Shown here piece after piece: positions 17,218 to 25,511 of a stretch of DNA of 64,000 bases; within the stretch, counting starts at the first letter, position 1; the number at the start of each line of letters is the position of its first letter. Under the pieces are notes generated by a model. That model saw only the letters and a list, made by a program, of their open reading frames with translations. It was not told where the DNA came from and did not search any database. The DNA is from Streptomyces cinnamoneus. Its GTDB lineage: Bacteria > Actinomycetota > Actinomycetes > Streptomycetales > Streptomycetaceae. The DNA is taken from NCBI RefSeq assembly GCF_014650495.1, contig NZ_BMVB01000003.1:402794-466793 (forward strand). Direction: 5' to 3'. A program made the translations under genes and the position numbers.

Positions 17218-17838
17218 ATGCCCGATCGCCGCTTCACGGCAGCGGCCGCCGCCCTCGCGGGCCTGCTCGTCCTGGGGTCCGGGACGGCGGCGCACGCCCA
17301 CGGCGACACCATCCATCTGACCGTCACGGGCGTCGTCGCCGGCCATCCCACCACCAAGGCGACCTGGGAGGACGACGGCCACCCGGTGAGCGAGAAGGTC
17401 GCCGGCACCATCACCGCGACCTCGGCCGACGGCACCACGCTCGGCCCCTGGCGGTTCGTACCGGTTCCCGGAGAGCCCGGAACCTTCACCACGAGCGAGG
17501 CCCTGCCCGCCGGCCAGTGGACGCTCACGGCCCAGACGGCCTTCCCGGCGCTCGGCCGCGCCGAGGAACGGGCCGAGGTGACGCCCGCGTCCCTCACGGG
17601 CCCCCCCGCACCGGCGGGCCCGGTCGCGCCGCAGCGCAGCACGGCACCCGCCCCCGCTTCGCCGGCCGCGGCGGACCCGTCCGCGCACACGGCCGCGGCC
17701 GCCGGGTCCCCGCGGACCGCGTCCGAGGACGGGCCGGCGCCCGGAGCGGTGGCTCTCGGCGCCGTCGCGGTGGTCGCCGGCGCAGGCGGCATCGCCGCCT
17801 TCTGGCTCCTGCGGCGCCGCCGGGCCCACCGCCCCTGA
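17218..17838 (+). CDS. Exported tail-anchored protein beginning HxHG, function unknown
   Basis: A 206-aa type I membrane protein. The signal peptide ends near TAAHA, leaving a mature N terminus HGDTIHLTVTG. An immunoglobulin-like beta domain (to about residue 120) is followed by an Ala/Pro/Ser linker and a C-terminal membrane helix with a basic stop (FWLLRRRRAHRP). An N-terminal histidine is reminiscent of CopC-like copper sites, but the rest of that motif is not evident. It lies 65 nt before the C70-type protease gene and shares its tail-anchor architecture with the protein at 18805, so the three are probably one operon. The family is not recognised. Confidence 0.75.
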   Translation: MPDRRFTAAAAALAGLLVLGSGTAAHAHGDTIHLTVTGVVAGHPTTKATWEDDGHPVSEKVAGTITATSADGTTLGPWRFVPVPGEPGTFTTSEALPAGQWTLTAQTAFPALGRAEERAEVTPASLTGPPAPAGPVAPQRSTAPAPASPAAADPSAHTAAAAGSPRTASEDGPAPGAVALGAVAVVAGAGGIAAFWLLRRRRAHRP

Positions 17839-17903
17839 ATCAGCGGCATCGGCCGCATCGGACAGAGCAGCACCACGGCACAGCAGCAAAAGAGGAACCC
17901 CCC

Positions 17904-18791
17904 ATGCAGAGATTCCGCAGGTCAACCCGTATATCAACCCGCACACCGGCTCATGCGCCAGGGCGCAGAAGGGGCAGGAAGGCGCTTCTGACCACCATGG
18001 CCACCGCGCTGTCCGGCGGGTTGCTGCTGAGCATCGCCCCGCAGGCCCAGGCCGTCGTCTCCGGCACGGTCGTCGGCGGGCAGGGCAACTTCAGCACCGT
18101 CAACCAGCGCTCCGCGCCGTCCCTTTCCGCCGGCATCACCGGCACCTCCCGGGTCGGCGACCGCATTCCCATGGCCTGTCGCACCACCGGCGACGTCGTC
18201 GAGAACAACTCCCGCTGGATCTGGTCCGGCACCTACTACCTCGCCGACGCGTTCATCCGCGAGGACACCGGCGGCCTGCCGGTCTGCGACACCTCCCGCC
18301 CCACCGGGCAGAAGATCCTCAACATCGGCATGCAGAAGCAGGTCCGGGACCAGTGGTGCTGGGACGCCTCCGGTCTGACCATCGCCAACTACTGGGGCTA
18401 CACCCAGTACAACCAGTACGACTTCTGCCGCCTGGCCGCCCAGAACAACGGTGGTCTGGACTGCAACAACCAGCCCGCCACGCTCGGCGACATGGCCAAC
18501 GGCCTCCGCAACATGGGCTTCCGCAACAGCGGCACCGACCTGTGGCGCAACGCCTCCTTCGGCGAGACCCAGAGCGAGATCGCGAACGGGCGGCCGTTCG
18601 CCGTCCGCATCGGCTGGACCTCCGGCGGCGGCCACATGAACGTCATCTACGGCTACGACAGCGCCAGCAACATGGTCGCGGTCGGCGACCCCTGGCCCAG
18701 CACCCAGACCTACACCTGGTGGAACTACAACACCTACGCCGGAAACAACTCCTTCCGGTGGACCCACTCGCGCATCGGCATCCACGGCTAG
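17904..18791 (+). CDS. Secreted papain-like cysteine protease (C70/C39-like)
   Basis: A 295-aa exported protein with a long arginine-rich signal peptide ending PQAQA. The C-terminal half carries a papain-type triad: Cys152 in VRDQWCWDASGLTIANYWG, His244 in SGGGHMNVIYGYD and Asp262 in VAVGDPWP. The QxCCWxAS-like context matches the AvrRpt2/C70 and C39-like groups. About 90 residues between the signal and the catalytic domain are unassigned. It lies between two tail-anchored proteins, 13 nt from the downstream one, suggesting co-translation and a cell-surface function such as processing its partners. Confidence 0.82.
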   Translation: MQRFRRSTRISTRTPAHAPGRRRGRKALLTTMATALSGGLLLSIAPQAQAVVSGTVVGGQGNFSTVNQRSAPSLSAGITGTSRVGDRIPMACRTTGDVVENNSRWIWSGTYYLADAFIREDTGGLPVCDTSRPTGQKILNIGMQKQVRDQWCWDASGLTIANYWGYTQYNQYDFCRLAAQNNGGLDCNNQPATLGDMANGLRNMGFRNSGTDLWRNASFGETQSEIANGRPFAVRIGWTSGGGHMNVIYGYDSASNMVAVGDPWPSTQTYTWWNYNTYAGNNSFRWTHSRIGIHG

Positions 18792-18804
18792 GAGACGAGA
18801 CATC

Positions 18805-19737
18805 ATGAGCATGAACCGCACCCGTACGACCAGACGCTCCGCCGCCCTGCTCGCCGCCGCCACCGCCGTCACGCTCTGCGCGAGCGTGCCCGCACGGGCC
18901 GCCGACGGGCCGGCCGCCCCTGCCCCGGCCGATGTGACCGCCGCCCAGCAGGTGCTGCGCTCCGGCCAGGTCCACGACACCGTCTCCCGGTTCCTGACGT
19001 CCGCCGAGCGCCGTACTCCGGCCGCCGGCGCGGACGGCGGCACGGCCGGCGCCCCGCGCGGCCTCGTGCAGAACCCCCAGGCCGCCGGCGCCGCACCCGG
19101 CTTCGACCTCAAGAAGCCCGTCCCCCTCTACGAGCTCGCGCCCGAGTTCGTCACGGGCAGGACCAAGGCCACCGCCGGGTCCGCCCTGCGCCTCTCCTAC
19201 CTCGCCTCGCGCGTCTCGGCCGCCAACGGCCACCAGGCCGCCGTCCTGCTCGCCCGCGGGCAGGGCAGTGGCCAGAGCTGGCAACTGGCGGGCATCCGCG
19301 ACGGCGACACGGACATCAGCGCCGCCGAACGCGGCACCGACCAGGCACAGACCTTCATGGAGCCGCAGATCCACGCCTGGTACCGGCTGAGCGGCAGCGG
19401 CACCGTCGAGCCCCTCAACAAGGAGGCCGAGGTGGCCCTGCAGGGCAAGCCGCGCATCACCCTGGCGGCGTACCAACAGCTCGTCACCAAGCGCTACGGC
19501 GACAAGCTGCCCGGTTCGTCCTACGACCGCAAGGGCCTCGCCGGCGGCTACGCCCCGGCCACGGCACAAGCCGAGGGCCAGGCGGAAGCAAAGGCCGGGG
19601 CGCGGGCCGGGGAACAGGCCGCGCCCGCCGCGCCGTCCCGCTCCTGGGTCCCCCTCGCCTCCGGCGCCTCCGGCGCGTTCGTCCTGGCAACGCTGGGGGC
19701 GGGCGTCCTGTACGTGCGCCGCCGCCGGTCGGCCTGA
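18805..19737 (+). CDS. Exported tail-anchored protein linked to cysteine protease
   Basis: A 310-aa protein with a Sec signal peptide (cleaved near PARAADG), an extracytoplasmic region of about 230 residues and a C-terminal helix with a basic stop (GVLYVRRRRSA). Residues 85-215 (from about FDLKKPVPLYELAPEFV to PRITLAAYQQLVTKRYGDKL) seem to form one folded domain; the following Ala/Glu/Gly tract is a wall-spanning linker. The family is not recognised. It starts 13 nt after the C70-type protease with GGAGACGAGA as ribosome site, so the two are translationally linked; it may anchor, inhibit or be cleaved by the protease. Confidence 0.75.
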   Translation: MSMNRTRTTRRSAALLAAATAVTLCASVPARAADGPAAPAPADVTAAQQVLRSGQVHDTVSRFLTSAERRTPAAGADGGTAGAPRGLVQNPQAAGAAPGFDLKKPVPLYELAPEFVTGRTKATAGSALRLSYLASRVSAANGHQAAVLLARGQGSGQSWQLAGIRDGDTDISAAERGTDQAQTFMEPQIHAWYRLSGSGTVEPLNKEAEVALQGKPRITLAAYQQLVTKRYGDKLPGSSYDRKGLAGGYAPATAQAEGQAEAKAGARAGEQAAPAAPSRSWVPLASGASGAFVLATLGAGVLYVRRRRSA

Positions 19738-19745
19738 TCCGCCCG

Positions 19746-19787
19746 CCCGGCGAGCCGGTCCTCCCCCGAGGGGACCGGCTCGCCGGG
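19746..19787. terminator. Strong terminator, end of secreted protease block
   Basis: A perfect 16-bp stem (CCCGGCGAGCCGGTCC and its complement) with a 10-nt loop lies between the convergent exported-protein and oxidoreductase genes and can serve both. Confidence 0.88.
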
Positions 19788-19812
19788 GAATCTCGCCGGG
19801 GAATGAGGACCG

Positions 19813-20757
19813 TCAGGGGATGAGGACGGTCTTGCCCTTGGCGCGGCCGGCCTCACCGAGCTCATGGGCCTCGGCCGCGGCCGCGAGGGGAAGCTCCCGT
19901 CCGACGTGGACGCGGAGCTTCCGCGCCTCGGCCAGCTCGCCGAGGCTCTCCAGGTCCGGGCCGGAGGGCTGGACGAACACGGTCTCGAAGCGGACGCCCT
20001 GCTGCTCCGCCTCCTCGGCGGTCATCCCAGGGTGGTGACCGACCGTGGTGACGAGCAGACCGCCGGGCCGGAGCGTGCGCACGGAGCGCGGGGCGTACTC
20101 GCCGCCGACCAGGTCGAGGACGACGTCCACCGGGCCGGCAGCGGTCGCGAAGTCCGTCGTCGTGTAATCGATCACCTCGTCCGCGCCCAGTGACGTCACG
20201 AACGCGTGGTTGTCCGCCCGTGCCGTGGCGATGACGTGGGCTCCGCGGGCCTTGGCGATCTGCACGGCGAGATGACCGACACCGCCCGCCGCCGCGTGGA
20301 TCAGCACGCGCTGCCCGGCCTCGATCCGGGCGATGCCCACCAGCGCCTGCCAGGCCGTCAGCCCGGCCAGCGGCAGGGCGCCGGCCTCCGCCATCGTCAG
20401 TGCGGCGGGCTTGAGGGCGAGTTGCCCGGCCGGGGCCACGACGTACTCGGCGTAGGCACCTGCGGCCTCCGGGAACCGCGGCATGCCGTACACCTCGGCC
20501 CCCACCTCGAACCGGGTGACTCCCTCGCCCACCGCCACGACCTCGCCCGCGACGTCCCAGCCCAGGGCGAAGGGCGGCTCGGTGAACAGGGGGAAACGCC
20601 CGGCGCGGACGGCCGAGTCGACCGGGTTCACGCCCGCCGCACGCACCCGGACCAGCACCTCGCCCGGGCCGGCCTGCGGGCGCTCGGCCTGCGTGCCGTG
20701 CAGCACCTCGGGGCCGCCGAAGGAACGCTGGGTGATCGCGAACATCTGAGATGCCAT
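19813..20757 (-). CDS. NADPH:quinone oxidoreductase-like MDR enzyme
   Basis: A 314-aa zinc-free medium-chain reductase. The catalytic domain has GVNPVDSAVRAGRFP and the GWDVAGEVVAVGEGVTRF motif. The nucleotide domain has VLIHAAAGGVGHLAVQIAK, where AAGGVG is the NADPH loop. No structural-zinc cysteines are seen, as in zeta-crystallin. It reduces quinones or enones. It is divergent from the MarR regulator at 20881 across a long inverted repeat, so its expression is probably derepressed by an electrophile or quinone. Confidence 0.9.
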   Translation of the reverse strand: MASQMFAITQRSFGGPEVLHGTQAERPQAGPGEVLVRVRAAGVNPVDSAVRAGRFPLFTEPPFALGWDVAGEVVAVGEGVTRFEVGAEVYGMPRFPEAAGAYAEYVVAPAGQLALKPAALTMAEAGALPLAGLTAWQALVGIARIEAGQRVLIHAAAGGVGHLAVQIAKARGAHVIATARADNHAFVTSLGADEVIDYTTTDFATAAGPVDVVLDLVGGEYAPRSVRTLRPGGLLVTTVGHHPGMTAEEAEQQGVRFETVFVQPSGPDLESLGELAEARKLRVHVGRELPLAAAAEAHELGEAGRAKGKTVLIP

Positions 20758-20782
20758 GGGACTCGACTCTCCAAGAGCTAGT

Positions 20783-20845
20783 TAGTTGATGCGAGGAATA
20801 TCGCTGAGGCAAATAACTACACGGAGATATTCCTCGCGTCAACTA
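20783..20845. promoter_or_regulatory. Large inverted repeat operator between MDR and MarR genes
   Basis: Two 20-nt arms, TAGTTGATGCGAGGAATATC at 20783-20802 and its complement with one mismatch at 20826-20845, are separated by 23 nt. Partial copies of the TTGATGCG core recur just outside. It fills the divergent promoter region, so occupation by the MarR protein could block both genes. Confidence 0.65.
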
Positions 20846-20880
20846 TCCGCGCATCAAGTGTCTCGGGTAGGGTTCGGGAC

Positions 20881-21357
20881 GTGGACACCGAGGAACTCTT
20901 CACCGACCCCCGCCTCACGGCGATGGGGCTCCTGCTGGAAGCCCATGCCGGGCTCAGCGCCAAACTGCAGCCCGTGCTGGACGAGAACGGCGTGTCGTCA
21001 CTGGACCTCAACGCCTTGATGCGGCTGAGCCGCTCCCCCGGGCAACGCCTGCGTCTGGGCGACCTGGCCGCCCAGACGTCCCTGTCCACGAGCGGCATCA
21101 CGCGCGTCGTCGACCGCCTGCAGCGCACCGGCCTGGTGCGCCGCGAGTCCTTCCCCGGAGACCGCCGCAGCACCTACGCGGTGCTGACCGACGAGGGCGC
21201 GGACCGGCTCGTGCAGCTCCTGCCGGACTACCTGGCCACGATCGAGCGCTGGTACACCGGCCTGCTGACGCCCGAACAGCTCCCGGCCTTCCTCGCCAGC
21301 CTGCGCGTCCTCCGCGACAGCGTGCATCCGGAGGCGACCGCAGGCCATCAGGAATGA
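20881..21357 (+). CDS. MarR family transcriptional regulator
   Basis: A 158-aa winged-helix dimer. RLRLGDLAAQTSLSTSGITR is the helix-turn-helix and VRRESFPGDRRSTYAVLTDEG the wing, with the DxRS pattern of the family. GTG at 20881 has no Shine-Dalgarno; a -10-like TAGGGT at 20868-20873 would start transcription almost at the GTG, so a leaderless mRNA is likely. The regulator probably represses itself and the divergent quinone reductase through the inverted repeat. Confidence 0.9.
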   Translation: MDTEELFTDPRLTAMGLLLEAHAGLSAKLQPVLDENGVSSLDLNALMRLSRSPGQRLRLGDLAAQTSLSTSGITRVVDRLQRTGLVRRESFPGDRRSTYAVLTDEGADRLVQLLPDYLATIERWYTGLLTPEQLPAFLASLRVLRDSVHPEATAGHQE

Positions 21358-21436
21358 CATCGCCCACCCCGCCAGGAGTGACACCGCTCGCCCGGCCGAC
21401 GCGCAGGCGCGCCGGCCGGGCGTTAGCGTCTGACGC

Positions 21437-22408
21437 ATGGCGAGCGGCCACTCCACCGATGACCCCACTCCCCCGCCGGCCGGTGTCCGCAACGGCCCGG
21501 CCGTCTCCCGCGAGGAGTTCGACGCCCTCTTCGCGAGGGTCCGTACGTGGGGCCGGTGGGCGGACGCCGGCCGGGGGGCCTGGAACCGGGTGACCGCGGA
21601 CCGCGTCCGGCAGGCCGCCTCCCTGGTCCGGTCCGGGGTCGTCGTCCCGATGGCGCGGCCGTGGGACACCGCGAGCGGGCCGGACAACCGCAGGCCCGCC
21701 CTGCACTACATGTCCGACCTCGGCGACGTCGAGGCTCCCGATCCCACCACCCACAAGGACTTCATCGGCGCCGACTACCACGGCAAGAGCGTCAGCCATC
21801 TGGACGCGCTCTCCCACGTCGCCCTGCGCGGCCGGCTCTACGACGGCGGTGCGGCGCGGGAGCTGGTCGGCGCCGGCGGCGCCCGCTTCGGCGACGTCGC
21901 GACCCTCGGTCCCCTGGTGACCAGGGGGGTGCTCCTCGACCTGCCCGCCGTTCAGGGGCGCGCCTGGCTGGAGCCGGGAGAGGCCGTGCACGCCGAGGAC
22001 ATCGTCGCCGCGGAGGCGGCGCTCGGCGTGGACATCGGCGAGGGCGACGCGGTGCTGCTGCGGGTCGGCCGGTTCCGTCGCCGCCGGGAGCGGGGCGCCT
22101 GGGACGCCGACGCGGCGTGCGCGGGCCTCCACGCGGATTCCGTGCCCCTGCTGGCGGAACGCGGCATCGCCCTGCTCGGCGGCGACGGCGACAGCGACGT
22201 GCGCCCCTCGCCGGTCGAGGGCGTGCACTCCCCCGTCCACGCCCTCGCGGTCGCCGCGATGGGTGTGCCGCTGCTGGACAACCTCGACCTGGAAGCACTG
22301 TCCGCCGCCTGCGCCGAGGCGGGCCGCCACGCGTTCCTGTTCCTGGTGGCCCCGCTGAACATCCCGGGCGGTACGGGCTCGCCCGTCACTCCGGTCGCGG
22401 TCCTGTGA
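21437..22408 (+). CDS. Cyclase family protein (kynurenine formamidase-like)
   Basis: A 323-aa metal-dependent hydrolase of the cyclase family (PF04199). The motif HGKSVSHLDALSHVALRGRLY supplies the HxD...H metal ligands seen in KynB-type formamidases, in a variant form. The C-terminal GDGDSDVRPSP and HSPVHALAVAAMGVPLLDNL complete the fold. At 323 residues it is longer than KynB (about 210) and fits the actinobacterial group of unknown substrate. It lies 79 nt after the MarR gene on the same strand and may be part of that transcript. Confidence 0.88.
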   Translation: MASGHSTDDPTPPPAGVRNGPAVSREEFDALFARVRTWGRWADAGRGAWNRVTADRVRQAASLVRSGVVVPMARPWDTASGPDNRRPALHYMSDLGDVEAPDPTTHKDFIGADYHGKSVSHLDALSHVALRGRLYDGGAARELVGAGGARFGDVATLGPLVTRGVLLDLPAVQGRAWLEPGEAVHAEDIVAAEAALGVDIGEGDAVLLRVGRFRRRRERGAWDADAACAGLHADSVPLLAERGIALLGGDGDSDVRPSPVEGVHSPVHALAVAAMGVPLLDNLDLEALSAACAEAGRHAFLFLVAPLNIPGGTGSPVTPVAVL

Positions 22409-22543
22409 CGGACCGTAGCGATGGTCGGCCGTCCGTGCCCGGTTCCGCTATGTGAGCAAAGTTCTAAAATGGAACAACAGTGCAGCTGCCCGGCGCAGGT
22501 GTGGCGGCCAGGGGCGCGCGTACCGATGAGGGAAGTGATCCGG

Positions 22544-25405
22544 ATGGGGCTCGTGGCAGAGGACATCGGCCCCGTGCTCGCCCGTGAACAGTTCCTTCGC
22601 GGGGGGACGGTCGAGGGGACGGTACGGAGCCAGATCCTCGATTCGTGGCAGCGCTCCCAGTCCCTGGGCCTGACGCCCGACGGGTGCGAACTGCCCTTCA
22701 CCCAGGACCTCGACCTGGAGGGGCGTCTCGTCCGCGCGGCGGCTCCCGTCCTGGACCGGCTGCAGGCCAGGTTCGCGGGCAGGAACATGAACGTGGCCCT
22801 CGCCGACGGCCGCGGGGCGGTGCTGCAGCGCCGTTTCGGCGACACCTCCCAGGTCAGGCATCTGGCCGCGATCCAGAGCGTCCCGGGCTTCATCTTCGCC
22901 GAGAAGTTCGGCGGGACGAACGGCATCGGCCTCGCGCTCGCGGAGCGGCGGCACATCAACGTCTACGGCGCCGAACACTTCGCCGAACGCTCCCAGTCGA
23001 ACGCCTGCTCGGCGACTCCCATCAGGGACCTGCTCAGCGGCCGTATCGAGGGGGTCCTCTGCTTCGGCTACCCGTACACCGATGTGGACGGGGCGCTCGA
23101 CATCGTGATCCGCAAGGCGGCCAGTGCCATCGAAGCGCGGCTGCTGGAGCAGAGTTCGGCACGGGAACGCGCCCTGCTGCAGGCGTACCTCGACGCCAGG
23201 CGCCGCGTCCCGGCCGGCGACGGGCAGCTGGGCGGGCTCACCACGAGCGGGCTGGGCTGGCGTGACCAGATGATCCTCAAGGAGAAGGCCACCGAGCTGA
23301 TCTCCTCGGGCCGGCGGGCCGCCGTCGAGGTGGTCCTGCCCGGCGACCGGCGGGTCACCTTGCTGAGTCGCCCGGTGACCAGTGCCTCCGGGGTGGAGGG
23401 CGTCGTCATCGAGGCGATCCTCCCCTCGGGCCGGCAGCGTCTGACCTTCTCCGCCCCGGCCGACGCCCCTCCGGGCCTCCTCGGGCAGCAGGCCCCGGCC
23501 GACGCCGCGCAGCTGCGCGGCGTCCCTCCCGGCACGGCGGCACCCGGCCGGTCCGCCGCGACGGCCCACGGGCCCGGGGCTCCTGCACTCCCCGGCGCCG
23601 CCGACCGTGCGGCCGACGCGGCAGCCGGCCAACTCGTGCTGGTGGGCGAGCCCGGGGTGGGAGCGTACGCCGTCGCGGCCCGGCGCCGCCTGGAGCTGCT
23701 GTCCGAGGCCAGCACCCGCATCGGCACCACCCTGGACGTGAGCCGCACCGCCCGGGAACTCGCCGAGATGGCCGTCCCGCGCCTGGCCGACTTCGTCACG
23801 ATCGACCTCCCCGAAGCGGTACTGCGGGGTGACGAACCGACCGACCCCACCAAGGACCTCCACCGCACGGTGGTCCACGGCATTCGCGACGACTGTCCCT
23901 TCTACCCCGCCGGGGAGCGGGTGCACCTCCGGCCGACCACCCCTCAGCTTCGCTGCCTGACCAGCGGGCGGACCGTACTGGAACCCGACCTGAGGTCCGC
24001 CGCGGGCTGGGTCTCCCAGGACCGCTCGGCCGCCCAGCGGATCCTCTCCCACAACGTCCACTCCCTCATCGCCGTCCCGCTCCTCGCCCGCGGCATCGCC
24101 CTGGGCATAGCGAGCTTCTACCGGGCGCAGGACCCCGCCCCCTTCGGGGACGACGACCGTTCGCTGGCCCAGGAACTCGCCACGCGCGCGGCCATCTGCA
24201 TCGACAACGCACGCCGTTACACCCGCGAGCACGCCATGGTCCTCGCCCTGCAGCGCAGCCTGCTGCCGCAGGGCTTCCCCGAGCAGAACGCCGTCGAGGT
24301 CGCGCACCGCTACATGCCCGCCGAGTCCGGGGTCGGCGGGGACTGGTTCGACGTCATTCCCCTCTCCAGCGCCCGCGTCGCGCTCGTCGTGGGGGACGTC
24401 GTCGGCCACGGGCTGCACGCCGCCGCCACCATGGGCCGGCTGCGCACCGCCGCACGCAACTTCGCCGAGCTGGACCTCCCCCCGGACGAAGTCCTCACCC
24501 ACCTCGACAACCTCGTGGGCCGCCTGGACCGGGAGGAGTGCGGCGACGACCCGTTCACCGGGATCACCGGCATCATCGGCGCGACCTGCCTGTACGCCAT
24601 CTACGACCCCACGTCGCAGGAGTGCACCATGGCCCGGGCCGGCCACTGCCCGCCCGCGCTGGTCCGCCCCGACGGCACCGTCACCTTCCCCGACCTGCCG
24701 GCCGGCCCGCCCCTGGGGCTGGGCGGCCTCCCCTTCGAGACCGCCGCGTTCCACCTCGCCGAGGGCAGCCAGCTCGTGCTGTACACGGACGGCCTCATCG
24801 AGGACCGCGACCGCGATTTCGACGAGGCCCTGGAGCAGCTGCGCCGCGCCCTGGCCCACCCGAACCGGCCGCCCGAGGAGACCTGCCGGGCGGTCGTCGA
24901 GGGCGTGGTGCCCGAGCACCCCGACGACGACATCGCCCTGCTCGTGGCCCGCACCCACGTCCTGGATCCCCACCGGATCGCCACCTGGGACCTGCCCGCC
25001 GATCCGGCGCTCGTGTCCTCCGTGCGCTCGGCCGTCACCCGCAAGTTGACGGAGTGGGGGCTGGAGGAGATCAGTTTCTCCACCGAGCTGCTGCTCAGCG
25101 AGCTGGTCACCAACGCCGTCCGGTACGCCTCCGGTCCCATCCAGGTGCGCCTGCTCTACGACCGCACCCTGACCTGCGAGGTCGCCGACGCCAGCAGCAC
25201 CGCCCCGCACCTGCGCCACGCGGCCACCACGGACGAGGGAGGCCGGGGCCTGTTCCTCGTCGCGCAGCTCTCCCAGTCCTGGGGCACCCGCTACACCCCG
25301 GGGGGCAAGGTCATCTGGGCCGAGTGCCCCCTGGAGGTGCCCGGTGGGAAGTCCGGCCTCGCCGAGCTGTCCTTCGAGGACATCGACGACATTCCGGCGA
25401 TCTGA
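22544..25405 (+). CDS. GAF / SpoIIE phosphatase / HATPase signalling protein
   Basis: A 953-aa cytoplasmic regulator. Residues 1-230 resemble the sensory part of AcoR-type activators (SQILDSWQRSQSLGL, then FGGTNGIGLALAERR). A central GAF domain lies at about 385-555. The PP2C-like SpoIIE phosphatase starts with GVGGDWFDVIPL and VALVVGDVVGHGLHAAATMG (about 595-760), and the C-terminal anti-sigma-type ATPase has LLSELVTNAVRYA and GRGLFLV. Such proteins dephosphorylate anti-anti-sigma factors and phosphorylate or bind partners in stress-sigma pathways. ATG at 22544 with GAGGGAA upstream is chosen; longer starts exist. No cognate anti-anti-sigma gene is adjacent. Confidence 0.9.
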   Translation: MGLVAEDIGPVLAREQFLRGGTVEGTVRSQILDSWQRSQSLGLTPDGCELPFTQDLDLEGRLVRAAAPVLDRLQARFAGRNMNVALADGRGAVLQRRFGDTSQVRHLAAIQSVPGFIFAEKFGGTNGIGLALAERRHINVYGAEHFAERSQSNACSATPIRDLLSGRIEGVLCFGYPYTDVDGALDIVIRKAASAIEARLLEQSSARERALLQAYLDARRRVPAGDGQLGGLTTSGLGWRDQMILKEKATELISSGRRAAVEVVLPGDRRVTLLSRPVTSASGVEGVVIEAILPSGRQRLTFSAPADAPPGLLGQQAPADAAQLRGVPPGTAAPGRSAATAHGPGAPALPGAADRAADAAAGQLVLVGEPGVGAYAVAARRRLELLSEASTRIGTTLDVSRTARELAEMAVPRLADFVTIDLPEAVLRGDEPTDPTKDLHRTVVHGIRDDCPFYPAGERVHLRPTTPQLRCLTSGRTVLEPDLRSAAGWVSQDRSAAQRILSHNVHSLIAVPLLARGIALGIASFYRAQDPAPFGDDDRSLAQELATRAAICIDNARRYTREHAMVLALQRSLLPQGFPEQNAVEVAHRYMPAESGVGGDWFDVIPLSSARVALVVGDVVGHGLHAAATMGRLRTAARNFAELDLPPDEVLTHLDNLVGRLDREECGDDPFTGITGIIGATCLYAIYDPTSQECTMARAGHCPPALVRPDGTVTFPDLPAGPPLGLGGLPFETAAFHLAEGSQLVLYTDGLIEDRDRDFDEALEQLRRALAHPNRPPEETCRAVVEGVVPEHPDDDIALLVARTHVLDPHRIATWDLPADPALVSSVRSAVTRKLTEWGLEEISFSTELLLSELVTNAVRYASGPIQVRLLYDRTLTCEVADASSTAPHLRHAATTDEGGRGLFLVAQLSQSWGTRYTPGGKVIWAECPLEVPGGKSGLAELSFEDIDDIPAI

Positions 25406-25511
25406 CGGCCCATCCGGCGTCGGGGCGGAGCGGGCCGTAGCATGGCAGAAATGACGGATATGCACCAGCTGGTCCCCTGACGGCCCGGACAGCCCACTCC
25501 CGGAGAAGTCC

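Noticed and set aside
25451..25480. A nine-codon frame (MTDMHQLVP) before the ABC ATPase
   Set aside because: It has no proper ribosome site and does not overlap the ATPase start, unlike the leader at 32965.
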